Of a stretch of 64,000 bases of DNA, positions 22,992 through 33,200 are shown in pieces. The DNA comes from Beroe forskalii (lineage: Eukaryota; Ctenophora; Nuda; Beroida; Beroidae). A program made the position numbers and the translations under genes. The DNA is taken from the NCBI GenBank assembly GCA_011033025.1, contig WFMF01000051.1, forward strand, positions 558,001-622,000, written 5' to 3'. The notes beneath the pieces are model-generated. The model was not told the DNA's origin. It ran no database searches and was given only the letters and a program-made list of their open reading frames with translations. Every line of letters begins with the position of its first letter. The stretch's first letter is position 1.

Positions 22992-23149
22992 GTAAATACA
23001 CACTTGGGTGTGTAATTACTATCGTAATTGCACTCGCAAGCTCGTGCAATACTCCAAATACACTCGCAAGCTCGTGCATTTATTGCATGAATTCCACTCG
23101 CAAGCTCGTGGAATTAATGTGGTAATTACACACCCAAGTGTGTATTTAC
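22992..23149. mobile_element. Hairpin with three CACTCGCAAGCTCGTG palindromes
   Basis: Outer inverted repeat GTAAATACACACTTGGGTG / CACCCAAGTGTGTATTTAC, then GTGTAATTAC / GTAATTACAC. The interior has three copies of CACTCGCAAGCTCGTG, each close to a palindrome around AGCT. About 158 bp, non-coding. It could be a small TIR element or the terminal structure of the recombinase element. Confidence 0.7.
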
Positions 23150-23153
23150 CGTA

Positions 23154-23440
23154 TATAATACCACTACCATGAGCAATGCATGCAATTACTCTGCCATCAG
23201 ACCACAGATCCGCGAACGCGCACAGTATAACAATCGCGCGCGCGGAAGCAACCAGCGCACAAAGTACTAGCAGACGGGTCACGTGATATGACACGTACGA
23301 CGTCACGAAACACAAAAAGGCCCTGCGGACAAGGAAGGCGTTGTCCAATTTCAAAAAACTTGATATATTCGTGATCAGCTCATCAAGATCTACCAGTGAA
23401 CAATTGTGCCCAAAAAACTTTGAAAAAAGGGCGCACCCTA
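23154..23440. repeat. Right terminal arm of the foldback element
   Basis: Inverse of 16846-17140 with few differences and of the same orientation as 39455-39742. Ends GGGCGCACCCTA. The ORF that starts inside it runs on into the DDE-like gene by chance. Confidence 0.88.
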
Positions 23441-25240
23441 ATAATGAAGATCTCCCAGAAGAAGAGTGTACCTCTTATTACAGGATTCAGAAACTTGTGA
23501 AGCAACACAAGCATCTAAAACTATTATCAGAAAAGGATGATGATGATTGTAGGTGTGAACAATGTGAAAAATGTCAGCCTTCTATTGAAAGCCATTTATT
23601 CCAAACTGAAAACTAAGAAACAACTGGTTTTGGCAAAGAAGCTCCCAGATGGAGAAATTGAATTTGCAAGGGAATTAGTTTGTTGCATTCATACCAAGTT
23701 ATGTGTAACTGGAGGTTGTTCTGAGTGCCCAGGCCTTGCAAAGTATCAAGATATAATAGAGTTTATATCATCTATGCCTCAAATGAAGGTTAAACAATGG
23801 GTTGAGTTGATAGAAAAGTGAGGAAACAGGATTTCACACTGTCAGGGAAGGATGTCGTGAAAATGTCTGGGAAAGTGGAAGAGAAAGAGAAAGATTATAT
23901 TGGCCATGTCTATAACGTTTTCAGACAGTTCAAAGAACTGAGTATTCTTAAACAGAAGCTCCAAGCCAGGTGAAGTAATAGCAAGTGTTTGATTTCAGTA
24001 GAAATTATGATAACAAACAAGCCAGTGAGAGATACAAAGTGCTTACTTTGGACATGATACATTCACTCTATTTACGAAATGCTGCTACTGGAAGGATGAA
24101 CAAGATGAGCTTGTCCCATTCTCATTAGGAATTGTCTCTAATGAAGCTAACCATGACAGGAATGTAGCATATACTAATAATCTCCAGGTGATTCAGATAC
24201 TGAGATCAAAAGTTAAGAACCTCAAAAGCTATTTACTGGTGGAGTGATGGCTGTGCTTCTCAGTTCAGATCCAGATTTGTCTTTAATTCCCTGATGTTCT
24301 ATCCTAGTGACTTGAAGATATGCTGGGATTATGGGGAGGTTTCCCACTTCAAAGGTCCCCATGATGGGATTAGGGCACAATCAAGCGTTGTGTCTATCGA
24401 GCTGTTCAGCAAGATAAAGTAATCATAAATACTGCTAAGGAGTTCTGATGCTGCAAATCAGTTTACAAAGATCAAAGTTTTGTATGTTGATAAGTCAGAA
24501 ATCGAGCACCCTGATGTTGATGACGCCCCACCAGTAACAGGAACATTGAAAACTACCATGTGAAAAGGACTGGAAAACAACTTGAGTTCAAGTTAAACAG
24601 CCCCTACTTTGTCACTGATGAACCAACGTTCAAGAAGCTAAGCTATGGAGTAGAAGAAAATCAGTGTGCTATTGAGCCAGCTAGTTCTTCTGTTCCATCT
24701 GCATCTGAACCAGCTAGTTCCTCTGATCCTCTCACATTGGAGCCAGCAAGTTCCTCTGATCCTCTCACATTGAGCCAGCAAGTTCTTCTGATCCTCATAC
24801 AACTGTTAGAACTGGCCAAGTTCTTGAATTGAAAGTGGGTGAATTTTACAGGGTCAGGTACCAGTTTGAGAACAAGAAGGGAGAATCTGTTCCTAAGATT
24901 CTAATGGCACAGATGGACAGCATTGATGATACCAAGAAATTTACTTTCCTCAGATGTGTCTCAAAGTTTAAGGGTAATGATATGTTTGAAATTGATACCT
25001 CTGACTCAGACACTGTAGCTATAGACAATATTCTATCTCTTCTGCACAGCCAAGCATTTCCAGGAGAGGGCTTTTGTTTTGGGATAAGGAGTGAAATCTT
25101 GTTCCTTATGTATTACAGTACTAGCTTTTTATTTTTGTATAACAGCTGGAAAATTTCGAGTCTTTTGGTTTTATTTCAGGTGATTTTATATGATATATAC
25201 ATAGTATATTTTTTTAGAATTTTATCCTTTTGATACATAC
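23441..25240 (+). pseudogene. DDE-like transposase-type gene, catalytic and C-terminal part
   Basis: Continues the gene cut at 16845. Blocks in order: a Cys-rich segment (CRCEQCEKC, then KLPDGEIEFARELVCCIHTK and CSECPGLAKYQDII), FDFSRNYDNKQ (family pattern DFSENY), YWWSDGCASQFRSRFVFNSL, ICWDYGEVSHFKGPHDGIRA, and a C-terminal globular block FYRVRYQFENKKGES to SLLHSQAFPGEG. The DF, SDG and HxKGxxDG blocks are what I regard as the DDE-like acidic core of this family; that function is inference. A Ser/Pro/Glu repeat (EPASSSDPLTL, three copies, 24660-24800) lies before the last block. At least four frame changes or stops are visible, so it is dead. Confidence 0.75.
24660..24800 (+). repeat. In-gene repeat encoding EPASSSDPLTL
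   Basis: Four imperfect 33-36 bp repeats (GAGCCAGCTAGTTCTTCTG and variants) inside the DDE-like gene, coding a low-complexity linker. Confidence 0.8.
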
Positions 25241-25811
25241 TTTATTAAACCTCTTTTAAAAATTTCACAATATCACAAATGTTTAGATATTTTATTGTAT
25301 TCATTTTAAACTTTTGGAACTATACTTGCCAAGGTGTATCTTAGCAAATTTATGTCTGGATAAAATGTATTTTTATACTCTAAACTTTTTTTCATTATTT
25401 TATCATTCTACATGTTTGTTTATTCTCTAGATATTATTTAAAATGACTAAATAGTATCATGCTGGCAACAGGAATTTTTTCCTTCCAACGATTCCTTCCG
25501 TAACGGCTACAAGCTAATTGAATTTGGTCATAATTAACAACCTTATTGTTTCTAAATGATTAAATGGGTTCCACCTGGTCAGAAATGGTTATTGTCGATA
25601 TGTGAAAGAGCACTAAGAGAGACCCTAATTATTTTTGGAGCAAATTGGTATAATCCGCAAAAGTGTAATTTTACTCTTTCGCCCAATCCTTCCGTAACGA
25701 AAATTATTTTTTCCTCCTAAACCACTGTATGAACCAAAACAAAAAACAGTCATGGAGGGTGATAGGAAACTGCCTAAAGTTACCTTCCCATACATTAACT
25801 TCTATTGTAAA
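25241..25811. repeat. Right core flank with subterminal CCTTCCGTAACG motifs
   Basis: AT-rich sequence without a gene. CCTTCCGTAACG occurs near 25491 and 25688, mirroring the cluster at 15519-15750. Core sequence ends at about 25811 where satellite 1 starts. Confidence 0.6.
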
Positions 25812-26438
25812 TTAATTAAACAAAGATTATCCCAAAGCAGAGAACTAAATCAGAAACCTTGCCATTATTAAATTTGCAGTATAGCACATCAAAATTCATC
25901 AATATTTTGTTATATATATGGAATTCAATTCTGGAACAATGTTTTATTTGCTCAACACTGTTTTCTAATTCACAAAACATCAATTTATTGTCTTATCAAC
26001 AGTTATAGGTTTACAGATCACTGATTTTGTAGCATCTCATCAAATTTATAATTCAAATCCAGTGATTTTCTGGACCATCATAGTTTTCCTGATCCATGAT
26101 CTCTGTAGACTGAAACCACAGGGATTTAAAATTAATTAAACGAAAATTATCCCTGGAAAGCAGAAACCTTGCAATTAAATTTGCAGTATAGCACATCAAA
26201 ATTCATCAATATTTTGTTATATATTTGGACTTACAATTCTGGAACAATGTTTTATTTGTTCAACACTGTTTTCTAATTCACAAAACATCAATTTATTGTC
26301 TTATCAACAGTTATAGGTCACAGATCACTGATTTAGTAGCCTATCATCAAATTTATAATTCAAATCCACTGATTTTCTGGACCATCATATTAGTTTTCCT
26401 GATCCCTGATCTCTGTAGACTGAAACCACAGGGATTTA
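25812..26438 (-). repeat. Satellite 1, right arm
   Basis: Two units in minus orientation (CCACAGGGATTTAAA near 26114 and 26427), mirror of 12963-15518 without the LINE. The last unit shares a 73-codon ORF, residue for residue, with 12956-13177. Confidence 0.93.
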
Positions 26439-27718
26439 ATGAGTAATATCATCATTTTTTGGTCAGAATTTATTTCTTGCCATAACACAAAATCTTGCAG
26501 AATTCAACTATTCCTAAAATCAAAATCATCAATTTTTGTACCTTATTTATTTTCGCACCTTTTTGTACCTTATTTATTTTTTGTGTGGATCATCAAAAAT
26601 TTGCAAATATCTAATTTCTTATTTTTGAATCATCAAATATTTTCCCTATCACCTAATTCTGCTAGCAAGAACTGATTTTTATATGAAAATCATCAAGTTT
26701 GTGGTTTGGTCAACGATTTGTTAGAACAGCACTGAAGTTTAAATTGAAATCATCAATATATTTTTAGCAGCATCAATTTTTTTGCAAAACATCAAGTTTC
26801 TGAAATTGTTGGCACCAGATCAACAGATTTAGAAAATTTGTTGCACAATAATTATTTTTTGCATTGCACTTATTTATTTCCAGAACATATTTGTTTTATG
26901 AGTAATATCATCAATTTTTTGGTCAGAATTTATTTCTTGCCATAACACAAAATCTTGCAGAATTCAACAATTCCTAAAATCAAAATCATCAAATTTTTTC
27001 ACCATATTTATTTTCGCATTTCAGCTAATTTTTTTGTGTGGATCATCAAAAAATTTCAAATATCTAATTTCTTATTTTTGAATCATCAAATATTTTCCCT
27101 ATCACCTAATTCTGCTTGCAAGAAATGATTTTTATATGAAAATCATCAAGTTTGTGGTTTTGTCAACGATTTGTTAGAACAGCACTGAAGTTTAAATTGA
27201 AATCATCAATATATTTGTAGCAGCATCAATTTTTTTGCAAAACATCAAGTTTCTGAAATTGTTGGCACAAGATCAACAGATTTAGAAAATGAAATCATCA
27301 ATTTGTTGCACAATAATTATTTTTTGCATTGCACTAATTTATTTTCAGAACATATTTGTTTTATGAGTAATATCATCAATTTTTTTGCCAGAATTTATTT
27401 CTTGCCATAACACAAAATCTTGCAGAATTCAACAATTCCTAAAATCAAAATCATCAAATTTTTTCACCTTATTTATTTTCGCATTTCTGCTAATTTTTTG
27501 TGTGGATCATCAAAAAATTTCAAATATCTAATTTTTTATTTTTGAATCATCAAATATTTTCCCTATCACCTAATTCTGCTCGCAAGAAATGATTTTTATA
27601 TGAAAATCATCAAGTTTGTGGTTTGGTCAACGATTTGTTAGAACAGCATTGAAGTTTAAATTGAAATCATCAATATTTTTGCAATTCATCAATTTTTTTG
27701 CAAAACATCAAGTTTCTG
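26439..27718 (-). repeat. Satellite 2, right arm
   Basis: About 2.8 units of the 458 bp satellite in minus orientation; GAGTAATATCATCA recurs near 26440, 26899 and 27365. It stops at CATCAAGTTTCTGA and abuts a truncated foldback element, so the terminal C run present at 8980 is missing. Confidence 0.92.
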
Positions 27719-27774
27719 AGCACAAACTTCAACCGGCAATATCTCAGCTTCTGATGGAGATACAGGCCGTATCG

Positions 27775-28410
27775 CTATACCAAACTATGCAGGATGAGCA
27801 CATCATAGGCGACGAAGCATAGTTTTAAAGTCGTAACCCCTTTAGTTTTGGAGTTATGGACGAAAAACATCTTTTTAGCCCCACGCCAGTAACCCCAAAA
27901 TTTCCCCTTTTGATAAATAGAATCTGAAGGACCTAGAGAACTCAACGAGGACACTACGTCATGCAGAATCATCACATTATGGGGGGTAGAACATGGTTTC
28001 AAAGTCCTAACCCCTTTCGTTTAAGAGTTATGGACGAAAAGCCCCTTTTTAGCCCTACGCATAACCCCAAAATTGCCCCTAGTCAATAAATAGAATCTGA
28101 AGGACCTAGAGAACTCAACGAGAACACTACCCTGTGCAGAATCATCACATTTTGGGGGGTAGAACATGGTTTCAAAGTCCTAACCCCTTCCGTTTAAGAG
28201 TTATGGACGAAAAACCCTTTATTAGCCCTATGCGTAACCCCAAAATTACCCCTATTAATAGATAAAATCTGAAGGTCGTAGAGACCTGAGCGAGGACCCT
28301 AACCTATGCAGAATCATCACATTATGGGGGGTAGAACATGGTTTGAAAGTCCTAACCCCTTTCGTTTTTGAATTATGGACGAAAAAACCTCTTTCAACTC
28401 CAAAATTTTT
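27775..28410 (+). repeat. Element A, left array of about 173 bp units
   Basis: GTTATGGACGAAAA recurs near 27853, 28028, 28201 and 28374. Units also share ATGCAGAATCATCACATT and GGGGGGTAGAACATGGTTT. Confidence 0.9.
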
Positions 28411-29639
28411 AATCCAAAATGGAATAGAGCTTGGTTATATAAGATAGGGATAAAAATCAAATGAACACGGCATGATATTCCACAATAATATAACTGTAAA
28501 ATCGAACCTTTTCCTAAAAGAATGCAAAGGAAGTTTATAAAGAATAATTATGACACATCACATATATATCTTAAACATTTCATCTACTGCTACTGCTAGA
28601 AACATATAATGCTAACTTAAAGTGTTCCACTTTCTATAATGTAAACATGTCTCTATTTTGCAATAGATTACGACTACAGCTGCTATCGGGTTTAGGATAA
28701 ACCTGATCTGATTTACAGCATAGACCGGAATAGTTTTTATGTTATGAAGTTATGAGTAATTTGAATACTCAGTGTCATACTAACCATGTTCAACTCATAA
28801 TCAAATAAAACACATTCTATGAATCCTCTTGAGAAAGCCAAAAAACGTGGCACGTCATTGTGGTACATACTACATATTATAGTTTCATTCATACCCACGG
28901 TATCCCGGAATGCTCTCTACCATGTCAGTATTCAATATGTTGTGCAGTATGATGCCCTCACGTCATATTTTTGGGTGTGATTACTCCAATATATCACGTA
29001 TGCACATTGTACACCTCAGCACCCTTGATCGTAACGTGAATGTGAAACCTACTTAAATTTCATTGTCACAAAACAAATATCCCGTTAAACTCTCAATACC
29101 ATGATAAAGTTGGCGTTCTAGTTCAAGGATACCTTTACAAATGACAACTTGTTTCCCATCAATTGTGGAATAAAAAGCTTTGATAACATGAATTGAAAAA
29201 TCTCAGTATTCTCAAAATTGTCGTCATAGGCTTTTATGTCATTATTATCGAGCGCGACTCACGGTCTAACAGCTTTGGATTTCCTCCTGGTGTAGTGTGC
29301 CTGACCTTTTTTGACCTGGTGTAGTGTGCCTGACCTTTTTTGAAACCCGATTCAAGATCTTCTAGATGATTTAATGCCAAACAAATTGTATCCTAAAAGG
29401 CACACGAAATTCTAGCCTAGTAAAATAGTAAATGAATTTTTTTGTCTACTATAATAATTTATTGATAATATTTTATTAAGTTCATTAAAGGCTCCTTCCA
29501 CTGGATTAACACACCAGGAAACCATCAGCAATCAGAACACCGATCATCATTCGTCCAGTTTTTCAAATGGTTTCAATTTCAATCATACAAACTTCTTTCA
29601 TTACTCGGCTGTACGACGTTCACAGAAAGAGGACTATTT
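28411..29639. other. Unique middle of element A
   Basis: No ORF of note. CAGCATAGACCGGAATAG near 28717 is nearly repeated in the middle of element B (CAGTATAGACCGGAATGG near 32378), so the two middles may share ancestry. TGACCTTTTTTGA..GTGTAGTGTGCC is directly repeated near 29295 and 29320. Confidence 0.5.
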
Positions 29640-30063
29640 TGTTACTTTGTTACCCATGGGGCTAAAAATGGGGTTTTCGTCCATAACTCAAAAATGAAAG
29701 GGGTTAGGACTTTCAAACCATGTTCTACCCCCCATAATGTGATGATTCTGCATAGGTTAGGGTCCTCGTTCAGGTCTCTACGACCTTCAGATTTTATCTA
29801 TTATAATAGGGGCAATTTTGGGGTTACGCATAGGGCTAATAAGGGGTTTTTCGTCCATAACTCTTAAACAAAAGGGGTTAGGACTTTGAAACCATGATCT
29901 ACCCCCCAAAATGTGATGATTCTGCATGACGTAGTGTCCTCGTTGAGTTCTCTAGGTCCTTCAGATTCTATTTATCAAAAAGGGGCAATTTTGGGGTTAC
30001 ACGTAGGGCTAAAAAGAGGTTTTTCGTCCATAACTCCAAAACTAAAGGGGTTACGACTTTAAA
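29640..30063 (-). repeat. Element A, right array
   Basis: About 2.4 units of the 173 bp repeat in minus orientation, cut at 30063 by insertion of element B and continued at 33369. Confidence 0.9.
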
Positions 30064-30252
30064 TAGTAAGGGCTGTATGTGCCCCGAACTGTAACCCAGT
30101 GTGAAGTAAATAGTATAGTAGGTCTGAGAACGTTTTTCGGTCGCTTATGGGTCATAGATTCACCAGAAAAAAACACTCCAACTTCTGAGTTGGGGAAACC
30201 CCTTTTTTGGACCCCTTTTCTTTTTAAATGGGGCAAAAATTTCGATTGGCAA

Positions 30253-31311
30253 TATCTCAGCCTCTGATTGAGATACGAAGCCAATCTTTGCACCAAACTA
30301 TGCAGAATGAGCACATTATGGGGGGCGAAGCATAGTTTTAAAGTCGTACCCCCTTTCGTTTTCGAGTTATGGACGAAAAACCCCTTTTTATTCCTTCGCA
30401 TATGACCAAAAATGCCCCTTTGTAATAAATGAAAACTGAAGGTCGTAGAGAACTCAACAAGTACACTAGGGTATGCAGAATGAGCACATTATGGGGGTGG
30501 AGCATAGTTTCAAAGCCGTACCCCCTTTCGTTTTCGAGTTATGGACGAAAAACCCCTTTTTATTCCTTCGCGTATGACCAAAAATGCCCCTTTGTAATAA
30601 ATGAAAACTGAAGGTCGTAGAGAACTCAACAAGTACACTAGGGTATGCAGAATGAGCACATTATGGGGGGTAGAGCCTAGTTTCAAAGCCGTACCCCCTT
30701 TCGTTTTCGAGTTATGGACGAAAAACCCCTTTTTATTCCTTCGCATATGACCAAAAATGCCCCTTTGTAATTAATGAAAACTGAAGGTCGTACAGAACTC
30801 AACAAGTACACTAGGGTATGCAGAATGAGCACATTATGGGGGATAGAGCATGGTTAGAAAGCCGTACCCCCTTTCGTTTTCGAGTTTTGGACGAAAAACC
30901 CCTTTTTATTCCTTCGAGTATGACCAAAAATGCCCCTTTGTAATAAATGAAAACTGAAGGTCGCACAGAACTCAACAAGTACACTAGGGTAGGCAGAATG
31001 AGCACATTATGGGGGTAGAGCATAGTTTCAAAGCCGTACCCCCTTTCGTTTTCGAGTTATGGACGAAAACCCCCTTTTTATTCCTTCACGTATGACCAAA
31101 AATACCCCTTTGTAATGAATGAAAACTGAAGGTGCACAGAACTCAACAAGTACACTAGGGTATGCAAAATGAGCACATTATGGGGGTAGAGCATGGTTTG
31201 AAAGTCGTACCCCCTTTCGTTTTCGATTTATGGACAAAAACCTCCTTTTTAGCCACATGCATCAGATCATAATTACCCGTTTTTCATAAATAAAAACGGA
31301 AGGTCATTCAT
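30253..31311 (+). repeat. Element B, left array (172-174 bp unit)
   Basis: GAGTTATGGACG (or GAGTTTTGGACG) recurs near 30362, 30536, 30711, 30885 and 31058; GAAGGTCGTAGAGAACTCAA recurs at matching spacing 97 bp earlier. Units are over 90 percent alike and so recently amplified. Confidence 0.93.
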
Positions 31312-32590
31312 TACAAAAAGTGTATACAATTACCTTGAACAGGAGGACGACCTTGGTAACTATTTATCTTTCAGATGACACGTTCGTTAATTTCGTGAAT
31401 GATATTCATCGCAGTCTCACTATAGACCGTGCCTTTCTGAACCACCACTTCAATCCACTTCACTATAGGTATTTTGTGAACCATCATTTCACTTCATCCA
31501 TCAATATAGGTACCTTTCTGAACCAAACTTCACTCATGTACCTTTCTGAAATACCAAGTTTCAATCCATCATACTTGAGTCACCATTCATAGTATAAAGC
31601 ACGGTTTGTCATTCCAATGGGGTTTATACCGGTATACTTTAGCTGCTGCTTGCTACTTGAGGGAACCGGATAAGTATGAGGTCGGGGAATGCGAGGTCGG
31701 CGGCGTAAAACCAGGGTGGACGTAAGGACGACGAATCCCCACAGGGTGGATACGAGGTCGGCGCCACTATCCACGTTGCTCAAACGGTATATCTCTCGGT
31801 TACAAGACACAGTACGAGGCTGTGACGAAAAACCCTACCACTGGCTTCAAGGAGCACTCCCTCGTCCACGCCTGGGATTTATTTTCCATCTGCCGACAAT
31901 TTTTTTCATGATTGACGGTAGTATTACTGATACCTTTTCCGATTTGCCCTGCAAAAGCAGGGCTTGCCTTGCAGAGTAGGGCAAAGCAGGGTACCCTGCG
32001 AAAGAAGGGCAAATTGGCAGCTATGTTCGACACACAATTCAACATCGTGAGTATGTCCCTAAGCATTGGAATTCCCTGGCCTTACCAAAAAATACTATTC
32101 CTGTCTACAATTTACACCAGATTGGCTTCGTCCCGTAAAACTGGAGGCCCATGCTTGAAATTAGATCTACGAAAATCCTCAGCCCCAAAAAGTGGATTGT
32201 CTTATGAATTAACATGTCAATCAGACATCTGCATTGATAAAATTGCTTCAGTTTACATAATCTTGCTTATTTAATGTATCCCAAACTTGCTGCCAAACGA
32301 TTTTGTCCCATTGTTTTATGTCGCAGTCTTCAGTCATGATGAATGATGGCATCCTCCTGACAACAGCTCACAGTGTGCACAGTATAGACCGGAATGGAGT
32401 CCAAAAAAAAAGATAACCGGCAATGGATCTTTCCATTTTCCTTAAGATGGTCTGTCAATAGCAGAAGTCGCATTGATTTTTATGAAACACTTTTCCACCA
32501 AATAAAAACACGAGAAGCAGAGAGATTTTCTTCATAGGAACTCATGTTGATAAATTTTAAATTGGACATGACTGGCTGGGTTTATTTGAG
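31312..32590. other. Middle of element B
   Basis: 31400-31560 is a degenerate repeat of CTTTCTGAACCA/TTCAATCCA blocks. 31690-32010 has overlapping short ORFs on both strands with no recognisable domain. No transposase motif was seen, so B is probably non-autonomous. Confidence 0.45.
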
Positions 32591-32695
32591 GCTAACCTGT
32601 CTCTTCTAGTAGTAAACCTGCAGAAGAGACAGGTTTATTACTATGTAAACCTGTCTCTTCTGCAAGAAAAAGAAGAGACAGGTTTACATAGTAAA
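32591..32695. repeat. Hairpin cluster CCTGTCTCTTCTGC
   Basis: Alternating direct and inverted copies of AAACCTGTCTCTTCTGC and GCAGAAGAGACAGGTTT, four in 105 bp, at the inner border of element B's right array. Confidence 0.8.
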
Positions 32696-32698
32696 CAT

Positions 32699-33200
32699 AT
32701 GTGTAGGGATGAAAAGGGGTTTTTCGTCCATTACTCGAAAACAAAAGGGGGTACGACTTTGAAACTATGCTCTACCCCCCATAATGTGCTCATTCTGCAT
32801 ACCCTAGTGTACTTGTTGAGTTCTGTACGACCTTCAGTTTTCATTTATTACAAAGGGGCATTTTTGGTCATACGCGAAGGAATAAAAAGGGATTTTTCGT
32901 CCATAACTCGAAAACGAAAAGGGGGACGGCTTTCAAACTATGCTCTACCCCCCATAATGTGCTCATTCTGCGTACCCTAGTGTACTTGTTGAGTTCTCTA
33001 CGACCTTCAGTTTTCATTTATTACAAAGGGGCATTTTTGGTCATACGCGTATGGATAAAAAGGGGTTTTTCGACCATAACTCGAAAACGAAAGGGGGTTC
33101 GACTTTAAAACTATGCTCCGCCCCCCATAATGTGCTCATTCTGCATAGTTTGGTGCGAAGATTGGCTTCGTATCTCAATCAGAGGCTGAGATATTGCCAA
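32699..33200 (-). repeat. Element B, right array
   Basis: About three units in minus orientation, mirror of 30253-31311. ORFs reading FFVHNSKTKGGTTLKL over this and the other arrays are translations of the repeat. Confidence 0.92.

Larger units (their letters stand above)
19247..23153 (+). mobile_element. Insertion carrying a Crypton-like tyrosine recombinase relic
   Basis: In the solo arm at 39160-39742 the sequence runs CAGTATTA, about 30 bp, then TATAATACCACTACC. Here those two flanks are at 19239-19246 and 23154 with 3.9 kb between them, which places an insertion in the foldback arm. It holds a decayed tyrosine recombinase gene and two short hairpin elements. No target duplication or terminal inverted repeat was seen, in keeping with Cryptons; the exact boundaries are uncertain. 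Confidence 0.6.
16846..23440. mobile_element. Foldback element with GATTCG palindrome, TIR TAGGTGCGCC, inserted in the DDE-like gene
   Basis: The ends are TAGGTGCGCC (left) and GGGCGCACCCTA (right), then about 300 bp of matching inverted arm containing CAAAGTTTTTTGGGCACAAT, AAGGCCTTGTCCGC-like and CACGTGATATGACACG blocks. Flanks CGAATGAA (16838-16845) and ATAATGAA (23441-23448) agree at 6 of 8 bases, a plausible hAT-size target duplication. The interior from about 17160 to 19246 is a giant palindrome centred near 18288. The right arm is interrupted by a 3.9 kb insertion at 19247-23153. A third copy of one arm stands alone at 39160-39742. No gene of its own was seen. Confidence 0.8.
8980..27718. 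mobile_element. Composite element with satellite-built inverted arms and DDE-like gene
   Basis: The left arm (8980-15518 less insertions) and the right arm (25812-27718) are inverted copies. Each consists of about three units of a 458 bp satellite outside and about two units of the 316 bp satellite inside, with an identical junction (ACTCATTAAATCCC) at 12956-12969 in the left arm and inverted near 26438 in the right arm. Removing later insertions leaves arms of about 1.9 kb and a core of about 3.7 kb carrying a decayed transposase-type gene. The left end starts with a C run and CTTGTGCCAACAA, also found at 55275. The right end lacks this and abuts a truncated element, so no target duplication can be read. 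Later insertions: LINEs at 9203-11971 and 13381-15075, and a foldback at 16846-23440. Confidence 0.72.

Noticed and set aside
12956-26446. Identical 73-codon ORFs at 12956-13177 and 26225-26446
   Set aside because: They fall in the satellite 1 / satellite 2 junction of the two arms; identity reflects the inverted repeat and not protein conservation.
27775-31311. Regular repeats that might suggest a CRISPR array
   Set aside because: Units are contiguous tandem copies of about 173 bp with no distinct spacers, in a eukaryotic context.
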